Notes under the pieces: model-generated
The model's database searches: none
What the model saw: the letters and a program-made list of their open reading frames with translations, nothing else
Told to the model about the DNA's origin: nothing
Translations under genes and position numbers: made by a program
From: a virus
DNA: 28,319 bases
IMG/VR virus record: IMGVR_UViG_3300027852_000142
Span: 1-28,319 of that record
Strand: one strand, 5' to 3'
Shown here: in pieces, positions 21,871 to 28,319 of the stretch
Position numbering within the stretch: position 1 is the first letter of the stretch
Layout of the letters: each line of letters starts with the position of its first letter

Positions 21871-22085
21871 TTAAATTATTGATACCTGCCCTATTACTGG
21901 CTACCACTTCATGCTCATATAGTATTAAGCACGTTGATACTAGCAAAGCGCAGCCATCGTGCGTTAGAGAGTGCTCCAAAACTTACTCTGAATGCTCGGG
22001 CCAAATACTTGGATATAATAATGCGGCATTCACTGCATGCGGAGAATCTTACGAAGTTTGTATAAGCACCTGCCCTGCCAAATAA
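21867..22085 (+). CDS. Cysteine-patterned lipoprotein co-expressed with the repressor
   Basis: 72 residues. The N-terminus MIKLLIPALLLATTSC is a short lipoprotein signal with lipobox ATTSC, so the mature protein starts at Cys16. It then has six cysteines spaced C-x3-C-x6-C-x14-C-x6-C-x3-C, a mirror-symmetric pattern that would suit two antiparallel helices tied by disulfides in the periplasm. It overlaps the repressor gene and is followed by a terminator, so it is probably made in the lysogen. In lambda this place holds rexA/rexB. A superinfection-exclusion or envelope-conversion role is an inference; no homolog recognised. Confidence 0.7.
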   Translation: MIKLLIPALLLATTSCSYSIKHVDTSKAQPSCVRECSKTYSECSGQILGYNNAAFTACGESYEVCISTCPAK

Positions 22086-22114
22086 CCCTCTATTTATTAC
22101 CCCTAATTAAAACT

Positions 22115-22153
22115 AAGCAGTAAGTCACCTCAGTGTGATTTGCTGCTTTTTTT
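22115..22153 (+). terminator. Intrinsic terminator of the repressor operon
   Basis: AAGCAG (22115-22120) pairs with CTGCTT (22143-22148), with an inner TCAC/GTG(T)GA stem and a run of seven T to 22153. Ends the repressor-lipoprotein message just before the rightward promoter. Confidence 0.8.
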
Positions 22154-22193
22154 CGCCCTCAATTTATCAAAATCATAAAATTACTAAAAATAA

Positions 22194-22231
22194 TAACTAT
22201 TGGTTATTGACTTAAAAGTAACTATTGGTTA
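22194..22231. promoter_or_regulatory. Twin operators at the rightward early promoter
   Basis: TAACTATTGGTTA occurs exactly twice, at 22194-22206 and 22219-22231, 25 bp apart centre to centre. The first abuts the -35 and the second covers the spacer and first two bases of the -10, the same geometry as at 21268-21305. Confidence 0.85.
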
Positions 22232-22235
22232 TCTT
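22207..22235 (+). promoter_or_regulatory. Rightward early promoter (pL-like)
   Basis: TTGACT (22207-22212), 17-bp spacer, TATCTT (22230-22235). Placed 33 bp before the first gene of the recombination operon. Near-identical in sequence to the promoter at 21264-21292 read on the other strand. Confidence 0.8.
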
Positions 22236-22267
22236 TGCCTTACACAAACAAGCAATAGCGAATAATT

Positions 22268-22540
22268 ATGAACCTACACAGACAAGCAATTCTATCTGGC
22301 GATCCCAGCAAAGTAGCTGAGTTACTTTGTAATGACAGTCTGACTGTTAGGAGTCATAGCAATAAAACCAATATTGTTTCAGAGCGCACAGATTTAACGT
22401 GCTGCATGTGTGGGAAATCCGTATCAGTTCTTGATGAATGGATTAAAAAAGCATCGCCTTTCGACCTTAGTAAATTAGCTTGTGGCGAAGAGTGTCGCGA
22501 AGGGCTTAGAGAGTGTCGTCGTGAAGGTCACTGGTCTTAA
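22268..22540 (+). CDS. Putative zinc-binding early protein
   Basis: 90 residues. The N-terminal 40 are helical and polar; Cys45, Cys46 and Cys48 (TCCMCGKS) and a later LACGEECREGLRECRREGH supply cysteines for a treble-clef-like site, the CGEEC turn being typical. It is the first gene of the operator-controlled rightward operon, the place of lambda N, but it has no arginine-rich N-terminal helix, so calling it an antiterminator would be a guess. The start ATG 22268 has only a weak ribosome site (AATAGCG). Confidence 0.6.
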   Translation: MNLHRQAILSGDPSKVAELLCNDSLTVRSHSNKTNIVSERTDLTCCMCGKSVSVLDEWIKKASPFDLSKLACGEECREGLRECRREGHWS

Positions 22541-22554
22541 TAAGGATAAAGCAA

Positions 22555-22734
22555 ATGACAATTTTATACATATGGTTAGCCCTACTCGCATTCATTCTTT
22601 TCTTTTTGTCACGAACCGGCAAAAAGCCGATGGCAACAAAAATCAAAAATAAACATAAACCAATGGCGATACGTTACCCCTGGCATAAACGCCTGTATCG
22701 CACTTTAACAAAACGTAATCCTGAATGGAGTTAA
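22555..22734 (+). CDS. Small single-pass membrane protein
   Basis: 59 residues. One hydrophobic helix at residues 2-19 (TILYIWLALLAFILFFLS) is followed by a very basic cytosolic tail (RTGKKPMATKIKNKHKP and KRLYRTLTKRNPEW), so the topology is probably N-out, C-in. AAGGATAAAG precedes ATG 22555. It lies between the zinc protein and the exonuclease gene. Such small basic membrane proteins in early operons sometimes affect host envelope or lysis timing; nothing specific is recognised. Confidence 0.6.
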   Translation: MTILYIWLALLAFILFFLSRTGKKPMATKIKNKHKPMAIRYPWHKRLYRTLTKRNPEWS

Positions 22735-22739
22735 ATGAC

Positions 22740-23300
22740 ATGAACGAACTACTAATTTTTGACACTGAAACAACTGGTATCCCTGATTGGAAACAAAAAT
22801 CAGAAGATGATTGCCAGCCCCACATTGTTCAACTGGCCGCGCTTCGCGTTGACGAAGAAACGCAAGAAGTAAAACAAACACTGGATGTAATCATTAAGCC
22901 TGAAGGATGGGTTATTCCAGATGAAACAATTGAAGTTCATGGTGTTACCCAAGAGTACGCAATGGATGTAGGCGTATCAGAAAAGCTAGCGCTTGAAATG
23001 TTTTTAGCTATGTGGTCTGGCAGTAAGCGTATTGCTTATAACACCACTTTCGATAATCGAATTATCCGCATAGCGACCAAACGTTATTCAGATGAGCTGG
23101 TAATTGATAACTGGAAAGCCGGTGAATATGAGTGCGCCATGATTCTCTCCCGAAAAGTAATGGGAGGTAAAAATCCAAAGCTTGAAGACGCATACAAGCA
23201 CTTCATGAATCGTGAACTTGCTGGCGCTCATAACGCACTAGCTGACACAAACGGATGCATGGAAGTGTATTTTGAAGCAAAAAAAGCGCAGGCATTATAA
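22740..23300 (+). CDS. DnaQ-like 3'-5' exonuclease (DEDDh)
   Basis: 186 residues from ATG 22740, chosen because GGAG lies 10 nt upstream and the protein then begins MNELLIFDTETTG, the Exo I motif (Asp8, Glu10). Exo II is NTTFDNRII and Exo III is HNALADTNGCMEVYFE, with the His-x4-Asp spacing of the DEDDh class. The HGVT segment after the second strand is also typical. Acts on DNA 3' ends, probably in phage recombination or end trimming, as it stands next to RecT- and YqaJ-type genes. Confidence 0.9.
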   Translation: MNELLIFDTETTGIPDWKQKSEDDCQPHIVQLAALRVDEETQEVKQTLDVIIKPEGWVIPDETIEVHGVTQEYAMDVGVSEKLALEMFLAMWSGSKRIAYNTTFDNRIIRIATKRYSDELVIDNWKAGEYECAMILSRKVMGGKNPKLEDAYKHFMNRELAGAHNALADTNGCMEVYFEAKKAQAL

Positions 23301-23336
23301 GAAACTGCTTAATAGCTAACAATTACGGAGAAAGAA

Positions 23337-24239
23337 ATGCAAGACAATAACGTGCATCAAATGCAGCAGATAGATAGCAAACAAGCTGAACAAATATTGG
23401 AAGATGGAGCAAGCGCATCATCCTTAATTCTTAATACTCAAGCTTTTGAGCAGATAGAAAAACTAGCCACATTAATGTCGCAAGGTAAAAGCACTATACC
23501 GGCCCACCTTCGTTCAACAGGTGATTGTATGGCTGTAATTATGCAAGCCATGCAATGGAAGATGAACCCATGGTCAGTAGCTCAAAAAACCTATCTTGTT
23601 AATGGTGTTCTTGGCTACGAAGCCCAATTAGTTTCAGCGGTTATTAATAGTAGTGGCGCTGTAACCAGTCGATTTTCTTTTGAGTTCTTTGGTCCCTGGG
23701 AAAATGTAATCGGTAAATTCCAGATAAAAAATGGCGATAAAGGCGAGTACCGCATACCAGGATGGAGGCTGGAAGATGAAGCCGGTATTGGTATGTCTGT
23801 TAGCGCAACCCTAAAAGGCGAAAAAGAACCACGCAAGCTCGATCTATTACTAGCGCAAGCTCGCACACGTAACAGCACATTATGGGCTGACGATCCAAAA
23901 CAACAGCTTGCTTATTTAGCGCAGAAAAAATGGGCAAGGCTTTATGCGCCAGATGTAATTCTTGGTGTTTATTCAGCAGATGAACTGGAAGATAACAGCA
24001 GTATTCGTGATGTTGAGGGTGAGGTTATCTCGCAAGAAAACGCATCTGAAGCGCTCCCTGAATACCCGCAAGAGTTATACGAATCTAACAAAAGTAAATA
24101 TGTTGATCTGATTACTTCAGGTCGCCCAGTAGAAAATATCATCAATAAAGTTGAATCCAAATACACCATGACTGAAGAACAGAAAACTGATCTTCGTGGA
24201 TACGCAACTTCACCGGAGAATGACAATGCAGACAGTTAA
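23337..24239 (+). CDS. recT: RecT-family single-strand annealing protein
   Basis: 300 residues. Family segments: KLATLMSQGKSTIPAHLR, DCMAVIMQAMQWKMNPWSVA, then KTYLVNGVLGYEAQLVSAVI, and RTRNSTLWADDPKQQLAYLA. The protein anneals complementary single strands made by the partner exonuclease encoded next. The C-terminal third is acidic and probably flexible. GGAGAAAG precedes ATG 23337. It overlaps the exonuclease gene by 14 bp, which favours joint expression. The Red/RecET-type pair plus SSB downstream forms a complete phage recombination unit. Confidence 0.9.
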   Translation: MQDNNVHQMQQIDSKQAEQILEDGASASSLILNTQAFEQIEKLATLMSQGKSTIPAHLRSTGDCMAVIMQAMQWKMNPWSVAQKTYLVNGVLGYEAQLVSAVINSSGAVTSRFSFEFFGPWENVIGKFQIKNGDKGEYRIPGWRLEDEAGIGMSVSATLKGEKEPRKLDLLLAQARTRNSTLWADDPKQQLAYLAQKKWARLYAPDVILGVYSADELEDNSSIRDVEGEVISQENASEALPEYPQELYESNKSKYVDLITSGRPVENIINKVESKYTMTEEQKTDLRGYATSPENDNADS

Positions 24240-25848
24240 TCTAGTACAGGGCTCACCAGAATGGTTAGCGTTCCGAGCAACAATGAAAACCGCATCAGAA
24301 GCACCCGCAATGATGGGTGAAAGCAAATACCAAACGCGCGATGAATTATTGACCATTAAGAAAACAGGCATAGCACCTGAGATCGATAGCGCAACTCAAC
24401 GCATCTTTGATAACGGGCATAAGTTTGAAGCACTAGCCAGACCGTGGGCTGAAGAAATCATTGGCGAAGAGCTTTATCCCGCCACTGGCTTTGATGAAGT
24501 GGCCGGTATGGATCTATCTGCATCATTCGATGGCATTACCATGCTTGAAGATATTGCCTGGGAGCATAAATCACTTAATGATGCACTACGAGAATGCCTA
24601 ACAAACAAAACAGAATTACCGATAATGTACCGCATTCAAATGGAGCAACAACTTATAATATCTGGCGCTGAAAAATGCCTGTTCATGGCTTCAGATGGCA
24701 CAAAAGAAAACATGCTGTATTGCTGGTATAAGCCTGATATTGAATTACGTAAACAAATTGTTACAGGCTGGGTGCAATTTGAAACCGATTTAGCTGACTT
24801 CGTTCCAGTTGAGAAAGAAGCCGTATTAGTCGGCAAAACAATCGAAGCACTACCCTCTTTAATTGTTCAAGTTTCTGGCAGTGTAGCCACATCCAATATC
24901 GATGCTTTTGAAACCCAGGCAAAGGAATTCATTGATAACATTAATACCGACCTTCAAACAGACCAGGACTTCGCTGATGCTGAAAAAATGGTTAAGTTCT
25001 GTGACCAGGCAGAAAAGCAAATTAAAGCTGTAAAACAGCAGTCAGTTGAATCTATGGCCGATGTAAGCAAGGTATTCCGCACAATGGATGCTATAGCTGA
25101 AGAATTGCGCCAGAAACGCCTTAATCTTGAAAAGACGGTTAAAAATGAAAAGGTTAATAAGAAAAACAACATTGTGACCGGTGCAATTGACATTCTTAAT
25201 GGTTATATATCATCCATAAACAATGAATTTGATTACCAATACATAAACGGTGTGCCAAATAACTTCGCAGGCGTTATCAAAGGCAAGAAAACAATCACCT
25301 CAATTCAATCAGCCGTTAACGATGAACTAGCCAGAATCAAGATTGAAGTCAATGACCTGGCTCAGAAAATTCGCACCAACTTAAAAGTATTTAATGATCA
25401 GGCTAGTGAATATGCGTCACTATTTAACGATCTTCAGTATGTTATCCAGAAAGAGCCAGATGATTTTGCGCTACTGGTTAAGAGTCGGATTGATACTCAC
25501 AAAGCTGATGAAGCCGAAAAGAAGAAAAAGAAAGATCTGGAAGATGCGGCATTAAAAGAAACTGAAGAAGTCGTTACTGAAACAGTTCAAGGTCAACCAA
25601 CTGCGACACCAAAGCCTACACCAATTCAACCGGACCCGGTTATTGAAACGCAGCAAGAAGAAGTGGAAGCCGTTGCCAGTGACGAAGAAATGCTACGCGC
25701 TTATGCAGATGAGATTCTTGGCGCAATCAGCAGAACACCACCCGTAGAAGACGAAAAGCTAACAAAGCTAGTGCTTCGTATTCAGAAGAAACTTAAAAAG
25801 GCCGTAGAAGAAATTACAGCGAAGCTACCTGAACAGGAAGCAGCTTAA
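24226..25848 (+). CDS. YqaJ-type phage exonuclease with long C-terminal coiled-coil region
   Basis: 540 residues from ATG 24226, chosen because GGAG is 8 nt upstream (a closer ATG at 24220 leaves no room). The N-terminal about 210 residues hold the lambda-exonuclease/YqaJ fold: GSPEWLAFR, then GHKFEALARPW (Glu68), SASFDG (Asp102) and WEHKS (Glu113-x-Lys115). It degrades one strand of duplex DNA to feed RecT. The remaining about 330 residues are unusual: coiled coil (about 230-430), then a Pro/Thr-rich linker (TPKPTPIQPDP) and a final helical piece. Lambda exonuclease has 226 residues, so more than half the protein is extra. Confidence 0.85.
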   Translation: MQTVNLVQGSPEWLAFRATMKTASEAPAMMGESKYQTRDELLTIKKTGIAPEIDSATQRIFDNGHKFEALARPWAEEIIGEELYPATGFDEVAGMDLSASFDGITMLEDIAWEHKSLNDALRECLTNKTELPIMYRIQMEQQLIISGAEKCLFMASDGTKENMLYCWYKPDIELRKQIVTGWVQFETDLADFVPVEKEAVLVGKTIEALPSLIVQVSGSVATSNIDAFETQAKEFIDNINTDLQTDQDFADAEKMVKFCDQAEKQIKAVKQQSVESMADVSKVFRTMDAIAEELRQKRLNLEKTVKNEKVNKKNNIVTGAIDILNGYISSINNEFDYQYINGVPNNFAGVIKGKKTITSIQSAVNDELARIKIEVNDLAQKIRTNLKVFNDQASEYASLFNDLQYVIQKEPDDFALLVKSRIDTHKADEAEKKKKKDLEDAALKETEEVVTETVQGQPTATPKPTPIQPDPVIETQQEEVEAVASDEEMLRAYADEILGAISRTPPVEDEKLTKLVLRIQKKLKKAVEEITAKLPEQEAA

Positions 25849-25876
25849 CCGAGCAAAAGTGACTCCTTGCAACCAT

Positions 25877-25908
25877 TGCTCCCTCAACCCCAAAGAGGGA
25901 GCATTTTT
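25877..25908 (+). terminator. Intrinsic terminator after exonuclease gene
   Basis: TGCTCCCTC (25877-25885) pairs perfectly with GAGGGAGCA (25895-25903), followed by five T. Separates the recombination genes from the accessory genes and SSB, which would require read-through or another promoter. Confidence 0.85.
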
Positions 25909-25925
25909 AAGGGCTAACAGTAAAC

Positions 25926-26120
25926 ATGATTCCAAAAAGCTTTGTTACTAACATTGACCCAAACGAAGTTGATGTAGACAAATATTTAAGGGTGGCCAAG
26001 CAGCTTGATTTACCTGCATGGATTGGAGAGTCAATAGATGGAATGCCTGGAACCGTAGGGTTTTACGTATTTTATAAGATAACAAATTTAACGCATTTTT
26101 GGGAAATGGTTAGGGCGTAG
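25926..26120 (+). CDS. Hypothetical small protein
   Basis: 64 residues: a polar start (IPKSFVTNIDPNEVDVDKYL), a helix (RVAKQLDLPAWIGES) and an aromatic end (GFYVFYKITNLTHFWEM). Starts 17 bp after the terminator; the upstream sequence AAGGGCTAACAGTAAAC gives a ribosome site at some distance. No known domain. Confidence 0.55.
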   Translation: MIPKSFVTNIDPNEVDVDKYLRVAKQLDLPAWIGESIDGMPGTVGFYVFYKITNLTHFWEMVRA

Positions 26121-26133
26121 AGAAGAAAACATT

Positions 26134-26331
26134 ATGAGCAATCAAAAATATAAAGCCTGCCCTTTTTGTGGCAGTACCGATTTAAGCGAAAACCTATGGG
26201 AACTGGATCAAGGTGAAGTCGATGCAGTTGAGTGCAATAAGTGCTTCGCAGGCGCACCCGTAACTAGTTGGGAAAATCGACATGAACCAGATGGACGCAT
26301 TCAGCGAAGAGAGACGAATAGAGCTGCATAA
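26134..26331 (+). CDS. Lar-like zinc-ribbon protein
   Basis: 65 residues. KACPFCGSTDLSE with Cys9/Cys12 and VECNKCFAGAPVTSWENR with Cys34/Cys37 give the two-CxxC zinc ribbon of the Lar (restriction alleviation) family, whose members end with a W(N/E)xR motif as here. Lar of the Rac prophage relieves host type I restriction. A function against restriction is inferred from family only; many members are uncharacterised. The following gene begins inside its 3' end. Confidence 0.7.
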   Translation: MSNQKYKACPFCGSTDLSENLWELDQGEVDAVECNKCFAGAPVTSWENRHEPDGRIQRRETNRAA

Positions 26332-26512
26332 TAAGTTTAAAAGCGATATTCATAGTTTAATCACTAATTTTGATGATGAAACAAAATTAGTTATTTTTAG
26401 AGACGTAATGATTGATCAGATTTACAGCATTATTGATAAGTTTCCACTTCACACACGTAAAGAAATGCTGGCGATTATGACTGACAAATATTTGAATGAA
26501 TGGAAAAAATAA
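26282..26512 (+). CDS. Hypothetical helical early protein
   Basis: 76 residues, all helical by eye (MNQMDAFSEERRIELHNKF, then IHSLITNFDDETKLVIFRDV). It overlaps the Lar-like gene by 50 bp in another frame. ATG 26282 lacks a clear ribosome site; ATG 26291 is an alternative. It could be a small regulator or host-takeover protein; not recognised. Confidence 0.5.
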   Translation: MNQMDAFSEERRIELHNKFKSDIHSLITNFDDETKLVIFRDVMIDQIYSIIDKFPLHTRKEMLAIMTDKYLNEWKK

Positions 26513-26524
26513 AGGCAGATACAA

Positions 26525-26971
26525 ATGGCACGAGGCATAAACAAAGTAATTTTAGTCGGCACATGCGGGAAAGATCCAGAAACCCGCTACATGCCATCAG
26601 GTGGCGCAGTAACTTCAATGAGTATCGCTACTAACGAAAGCTGGAAAGATAAAAAAACTGGCGAGAAGCAAGAGCATACAGAATGGCATAACGTCACTTT
26701 TTTTAATCGCCTGGGTGAAATAGCTGGCGAGTATTTAAAGAAGGGCCAGCAGGTTTATATCGAAGGCAAATTGACTACTGAAAAATGGCAGGATAAATCA
26801 GGCAATGATCGTTACACCACAAAGATTATCGCTAATGAAATGCAGATGTTAGGCGGTAATGGCGCGTATGACGGCAAACAAAGATCCGCAAACGAGCAAG
26901 CCAAGCAAGGCAATGCGCCTGCTCCAGCGGCCCCGGTAGATGATAGCTTTGATGATGATATCCCATTTTAA
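26525..26971 (+). CDS. ssb: Single-stranded DNA-binding protein
   Basis: 148 residues. The OB-fold motifs are complete: [19 protein letters not shown], then [57 protein letters not shown] and [17 protein letters not shown] Gln/Ala/Pro linker leads to the acidic tip DDDIPF, which recruits partner proteins. It coats single-stranded DNA made during replication and recombination by the genes upstream. Length and sequence look like a host-type tetrameric SSB. Confidence 0.95.
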   Translation: MARGINKVILVGTCGKDPETRYMPSGGAVTSMSIATNESWKDKKTGEKQEHTEWHNVTFFNRLGEIAGEYLKKGQQVYIEGKLTTEKWQDKSGNDRYTTKIIANEMQMLGGNGAYDGKQRSANEQAKQGNAPAPAAPVDDSFDDDIPF

Positions 26972-26996
26972 CAGATAGATTATAAGGGTGTAGGTT

Positions 26997-27389
26997 ATGG
27001 GCAACAGAATAGCAGTAATGACTAATGACAGAAAAGTTGTTGGTGAGCTTAATACGTCGCTTGCTTGCTTTGCGATAGTTAATGGATTGGTTGAAAAATA
27101 CAATAAAGGCGCGAGCCTAATGAATCCTGCAACAGTTAACGATGTTTTAGAAGTTGTTTACCAAAATTGCGAAGATTATGAAGATGTTCAATTATTAATT
27201 TTTATTAATGACAAATCAAGCTTTGATAAAAGTGATATACCAAGATTAGATAAGGCTATTAATAATTATTCAATGAAAAACGATGGCCCAAAGAAGCATT
27301 TAGTTTTTATTAGAAATCTTATTAAAGAGCATGGTGAGTTAATAACTGAATACATTGACTCAACATTCGCAATAGCGGTTTGTAGTTAA
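26997..27389 (+). CDS. Hypothetical early protein
   Basis: 130 residues. Helical N-terminal part (ELNTSLACFAIVNGLVEKYN), then TVNDVLEVVYQNCEDYEDVQ and a strand LLIFINDKSSFDK, then HLVFIRNLIKEHGELITEYI. ATG 26997 has GTAGGTT upstream. It is the last gene before the structured non-coding tract. No family recognised; cytosolic. Confidence 0.55.
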   Translation: MGNRIAVMTNDRKVVGELNTSLACFAIVNGLVEKYNKGASLMNPATVNDVLEVVYQNCEDYEDVQLLIFINDKSSFDKSDIPRLDKAINNYSMKNDGPKKHLVFIRNLIKEHGELITEYIDSTFAIAVCS

Positions 27390-27622
27390 CCCCAACTCAC
27401 AAGACTAGATACTGATTTATGTCAGCTAGTACAGGGCTTGAACCATTGGAAACGGTGGTGACATAACGGGAGCCGCCCCGTCTGTATAAAGGCAAGCTGA
27501 ATAGTTATGCATGGTAGATGCTGGACATCTGTTAAAGAACAAAGCCAAGCCAATGACCGCGCTTTGCGGGGCGCGAGAGAGTTAACAGTAGCCGCACCAT
27601 ATTACTGATTAAAGGTGAAGAT
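27390..27622 (+). ncRNA. Candidate structured RNA in a gene-free tract
   Basis: No frame of useful length is present. On the plus strand these helices can form: TCAGCT/AGCTGA (27422-27427 with 27495-27500), TACAG/CTGTA (27430-27434 with 27482-27486), hairpin ACCATTG-GAAA-CGGTGGT (27442-27459), hairpin ACGGG/CCCGT (27466-27481), AGATG/CATCT (27516-27530), GTTAA/TTAAC (27531-27535 with 27582-27586), and CGCGC/GCGCG (27558-27575). The first two enclose the two hairpins in a multi-branch unit. GGCTTG (27435-27440) can also pair with CAAGCC (27546-27551). Layout recalls phage regulatory RNAs such as the C4 antisense type, but the family was not recognised. Confidence 0.5.
27589..27602 (+). repeat. 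14-bp direct repeat, copy 1
   Basis: TAGCCGCACCATAT, identical to 27842-27855. This copy lies at the 3' end of the structured tract and upstream of the gene at 27623. Confidence 0.9.
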
Positions 27623-27844
27623 ATGAAGATATTAAAAACTTACGGCCCTAAATGGCTTGGATTTTCCAGATACATTCCGTACCCATTGCGAGCTTTAAAA
27701 ATAAGCATTGATATACATCCATTTGGTTTCTGGTTGCCATCTTTTACTAAGCGAGAAATAACAGAAGAGGCTAAAAAGGATGGTTGTTGCATATGGTGGC
27801 TTAGATTTGCGTGGTTTCAGATTAGCTACAGCAGATGGGTTTAG
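27623..27844 (+). CDS. Hypothetical aromatic-rich small protein
   Basis: 73 residues, rich in Trp, Phe and Tyr: YGPKWLGFSRYIPYPLRALK, then IHPFGFWLPSFTKREI and CCIWWLRFAWFQISYSRWV. It may lie against a membrane, though no clean transmembrane helix is seen. AAAGGTGAAGAT gives a good ribosome site for ATG 27623. Its TAG stop forms part of the second copy of the 14-bp direct repeat. Unknown function. Confidence 0.5.
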   Translation: MKILKTYGPKWLGFSRYIPYPLRALKISIDIHPFGFWLPSFTKREITEEAKKDGCCIWWLRFAWFQISYSRWV

Positions 27845-27855
27845 CCGCACCATAT
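27842..27855 (+). repeat. 14-bp direct repeat, copy 2
   Basis: TAGCCGCACCATAT, identical to 27589-27602. The two copies enclose the gene at 27623-27844. It runs straight into the ATATAAATAGATA leader element shared with 28051-28069. Confidence 0.9.
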
Positions 27856-27871
27856 AAATAGATAGAGGAAT
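27852..27871 (+). repeat. Leader repeat with ribosome site, copy 1
   Basis: ATATAAATAGATAGAGGAAT in front of the GTG at 27877; nearly the same as 28051-28069, which lacks one G. Confidence 0.8.
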
Positions 27872-27876
27872 AAAAA

Positions 27877-28056
27877 GTGAAACATCAATGCAAAAATGGA
27901 AAATGGTGGGATTTGATAGAAATGGTAGATGGTAGATTTTGCCTTGCTTTAGGAGAAAATAAGAACTGTTTTTTTATTGAGTTCTTTAATAGAAAAGCTG
28001 CAGCTTATAGATGCAAAAACAGAAGCTTAACCAAATACAAAATTAGATCTATATAA
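27877..28056 (+). CDS. Small cysteine-containing hypothetical protein
   Basis: 59 residues from GTG 27877, with AGAGGA 8 nt upstream. Contains four Cys (HQCKNG, RFCLAL, KNCFFI, YRCKNR), a WWDLIEMVDG segment and a basic end (RSLTKYKIRSI). The stop TAA lies inside the second leader repeat. No family recognised; a small regulator is possible. Confidence 0.5.
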   Translation: MKHQCKNGKWWDLIEMVDGRFCLALGENKNCFFIEFFNRKAAAYRCKNRSLTKYKIRSI

Positions 28057-28069
28057 ATAGATAAGGAAT
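28051..28069 (+). repeat. Leader repeat with ribosome site, copy 2
   Basis: ATATAAATAGATAAGGAAT, directly before ATG 28071. One base shorter than the copy at 27852-27871, otherwise identical. Confidence 0.8.
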
Positions 28070-28070
28070 T

Positions 28071-28319
28071 ATGATGAGTATATTTGGAATGATGCCGTTA
28101 TCTGCTTCCGTTGCAGCCTCTTCTATCAATAAAAAAGGGTCAACAATGACAACTAGCTTCCAGCAAGAAGTGAATAAGGCGTGTGAATGGACAAGTGTAG
28201 AAGATAAGCTTCCTAAAAATAGAAGTTATGTTTTAGCTCATGACGGGGAAGGATACTCAGGCGTAATTATTGCGTTTCATCATGTAGGAAATTGGCATAA
28301 AAACAGTCACAGTCAAGAA
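28071..28319 (+). CDS. DUF551-like protein, 3' end missing
   Basis: 83 codons visible from ATG 28071, no stop before the window edge. After an N-terminal stretch (FGMMPLSASVAASSINKKG) comes ACEWTSVEDKLPKNRSYVLA, the 'W.sVeD.LP....VL' start of the DUF551 domain, and then GVIIAFHHVGNW matching its second half. DUF551 proteins are common in phage accessory regions, with no established role. AAGGAAT precedes the ATG. An internal ATG (28146) would give a protein starting just before the domain. Confidence 0.7.
   Translation, partial: MMSIFGMMPLSASVAASSINKKGSTMTTSFQQEVNKACEWTSVEDKLPKNRSYVLAHDGEGYSGVIIAFHHVGNWHKNSHSQE

Overview
The window is part of a temperate, tailed-phage (podovirus-type) genome or prophage of an undetermined, moderately AT-rich gammaproteobacterium. 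The regulatory, recombination and nin-type genes are of the lambdoid/P22 kind. The head module (small and large terminase, portal, scaffold, capsid, adaptors, beta-helix tail spike, no tape measure or sheath gene) points to a short-tailed virion. No tRNA, rRNA, CRISPR array, integrase or transposase is visible.

Layout: the regulatory core reads as a mirror image of the lambda immunity region. A leftward promoter (21264-21292) drives a Cro/YdaS-like gene, a small RHH-like gene in the cII position, O- and P-like replication genes, a string of small genes and a nin-like segment (DUF1064 nuclease, NinB, YbcO-like nuclease, N4 gp49/Sf6 gp66-like gene). Divergent from it is a repressor gene (21325-21870) coupled to a cysteine-rich lipoprotein (21867-22085) in the position of lambda rex, followed by a terminator. 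Next comes a second promoter (22207-22235) with nearly the same twin-operator architecture. It drives a rightward early operon: Zn-ribbon protein, small membrane protein, DEDDh exonuclease, RecT-type annealing protein, YqaJ-type exonuclease, then Lar-like protein, SSB and small accessory genes.

The late region (14.6 kb down to 1 bp) is on the minus strand. A good sigma70-like promoter (14564-14592) lies immediately before an intrinsic terminator (14499-14533), the same arrangement as lambda pR'-tR'. It is followed by a lipoprotein gene, a hairpin-rich leader with another terminator, and then terS-terL-X-portal-holin-X-scaffold-capsid-tail genes, most of them joined by TAATG or ATGA junctions. 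Three further intrinsic terminators sit in the gaps around the capsid gene. Late expression therefore probably needs antitermination; the antiterminator is not identified with certainty.

The most unusual points are: (i) two separate perfect 14-bp tandem duplications (14715-14749 and 19082-19120), each shifting the frame of an otherwise intact gene; (ii) duplicated twin-operator promoters with 25-bp operator spacing; (iii) a gene-free 230-bp tract at 27390-27622 that folds on paper into a multi-helix RNA including a GAAA tetraloop hairpin; (iv) a UUCG-tetraloop leader/attenuator-like element at 13833-13934; and (v) short leader repeats in front of consecutive small accessory genes at the right end. 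The window ends inside genes at both edges.
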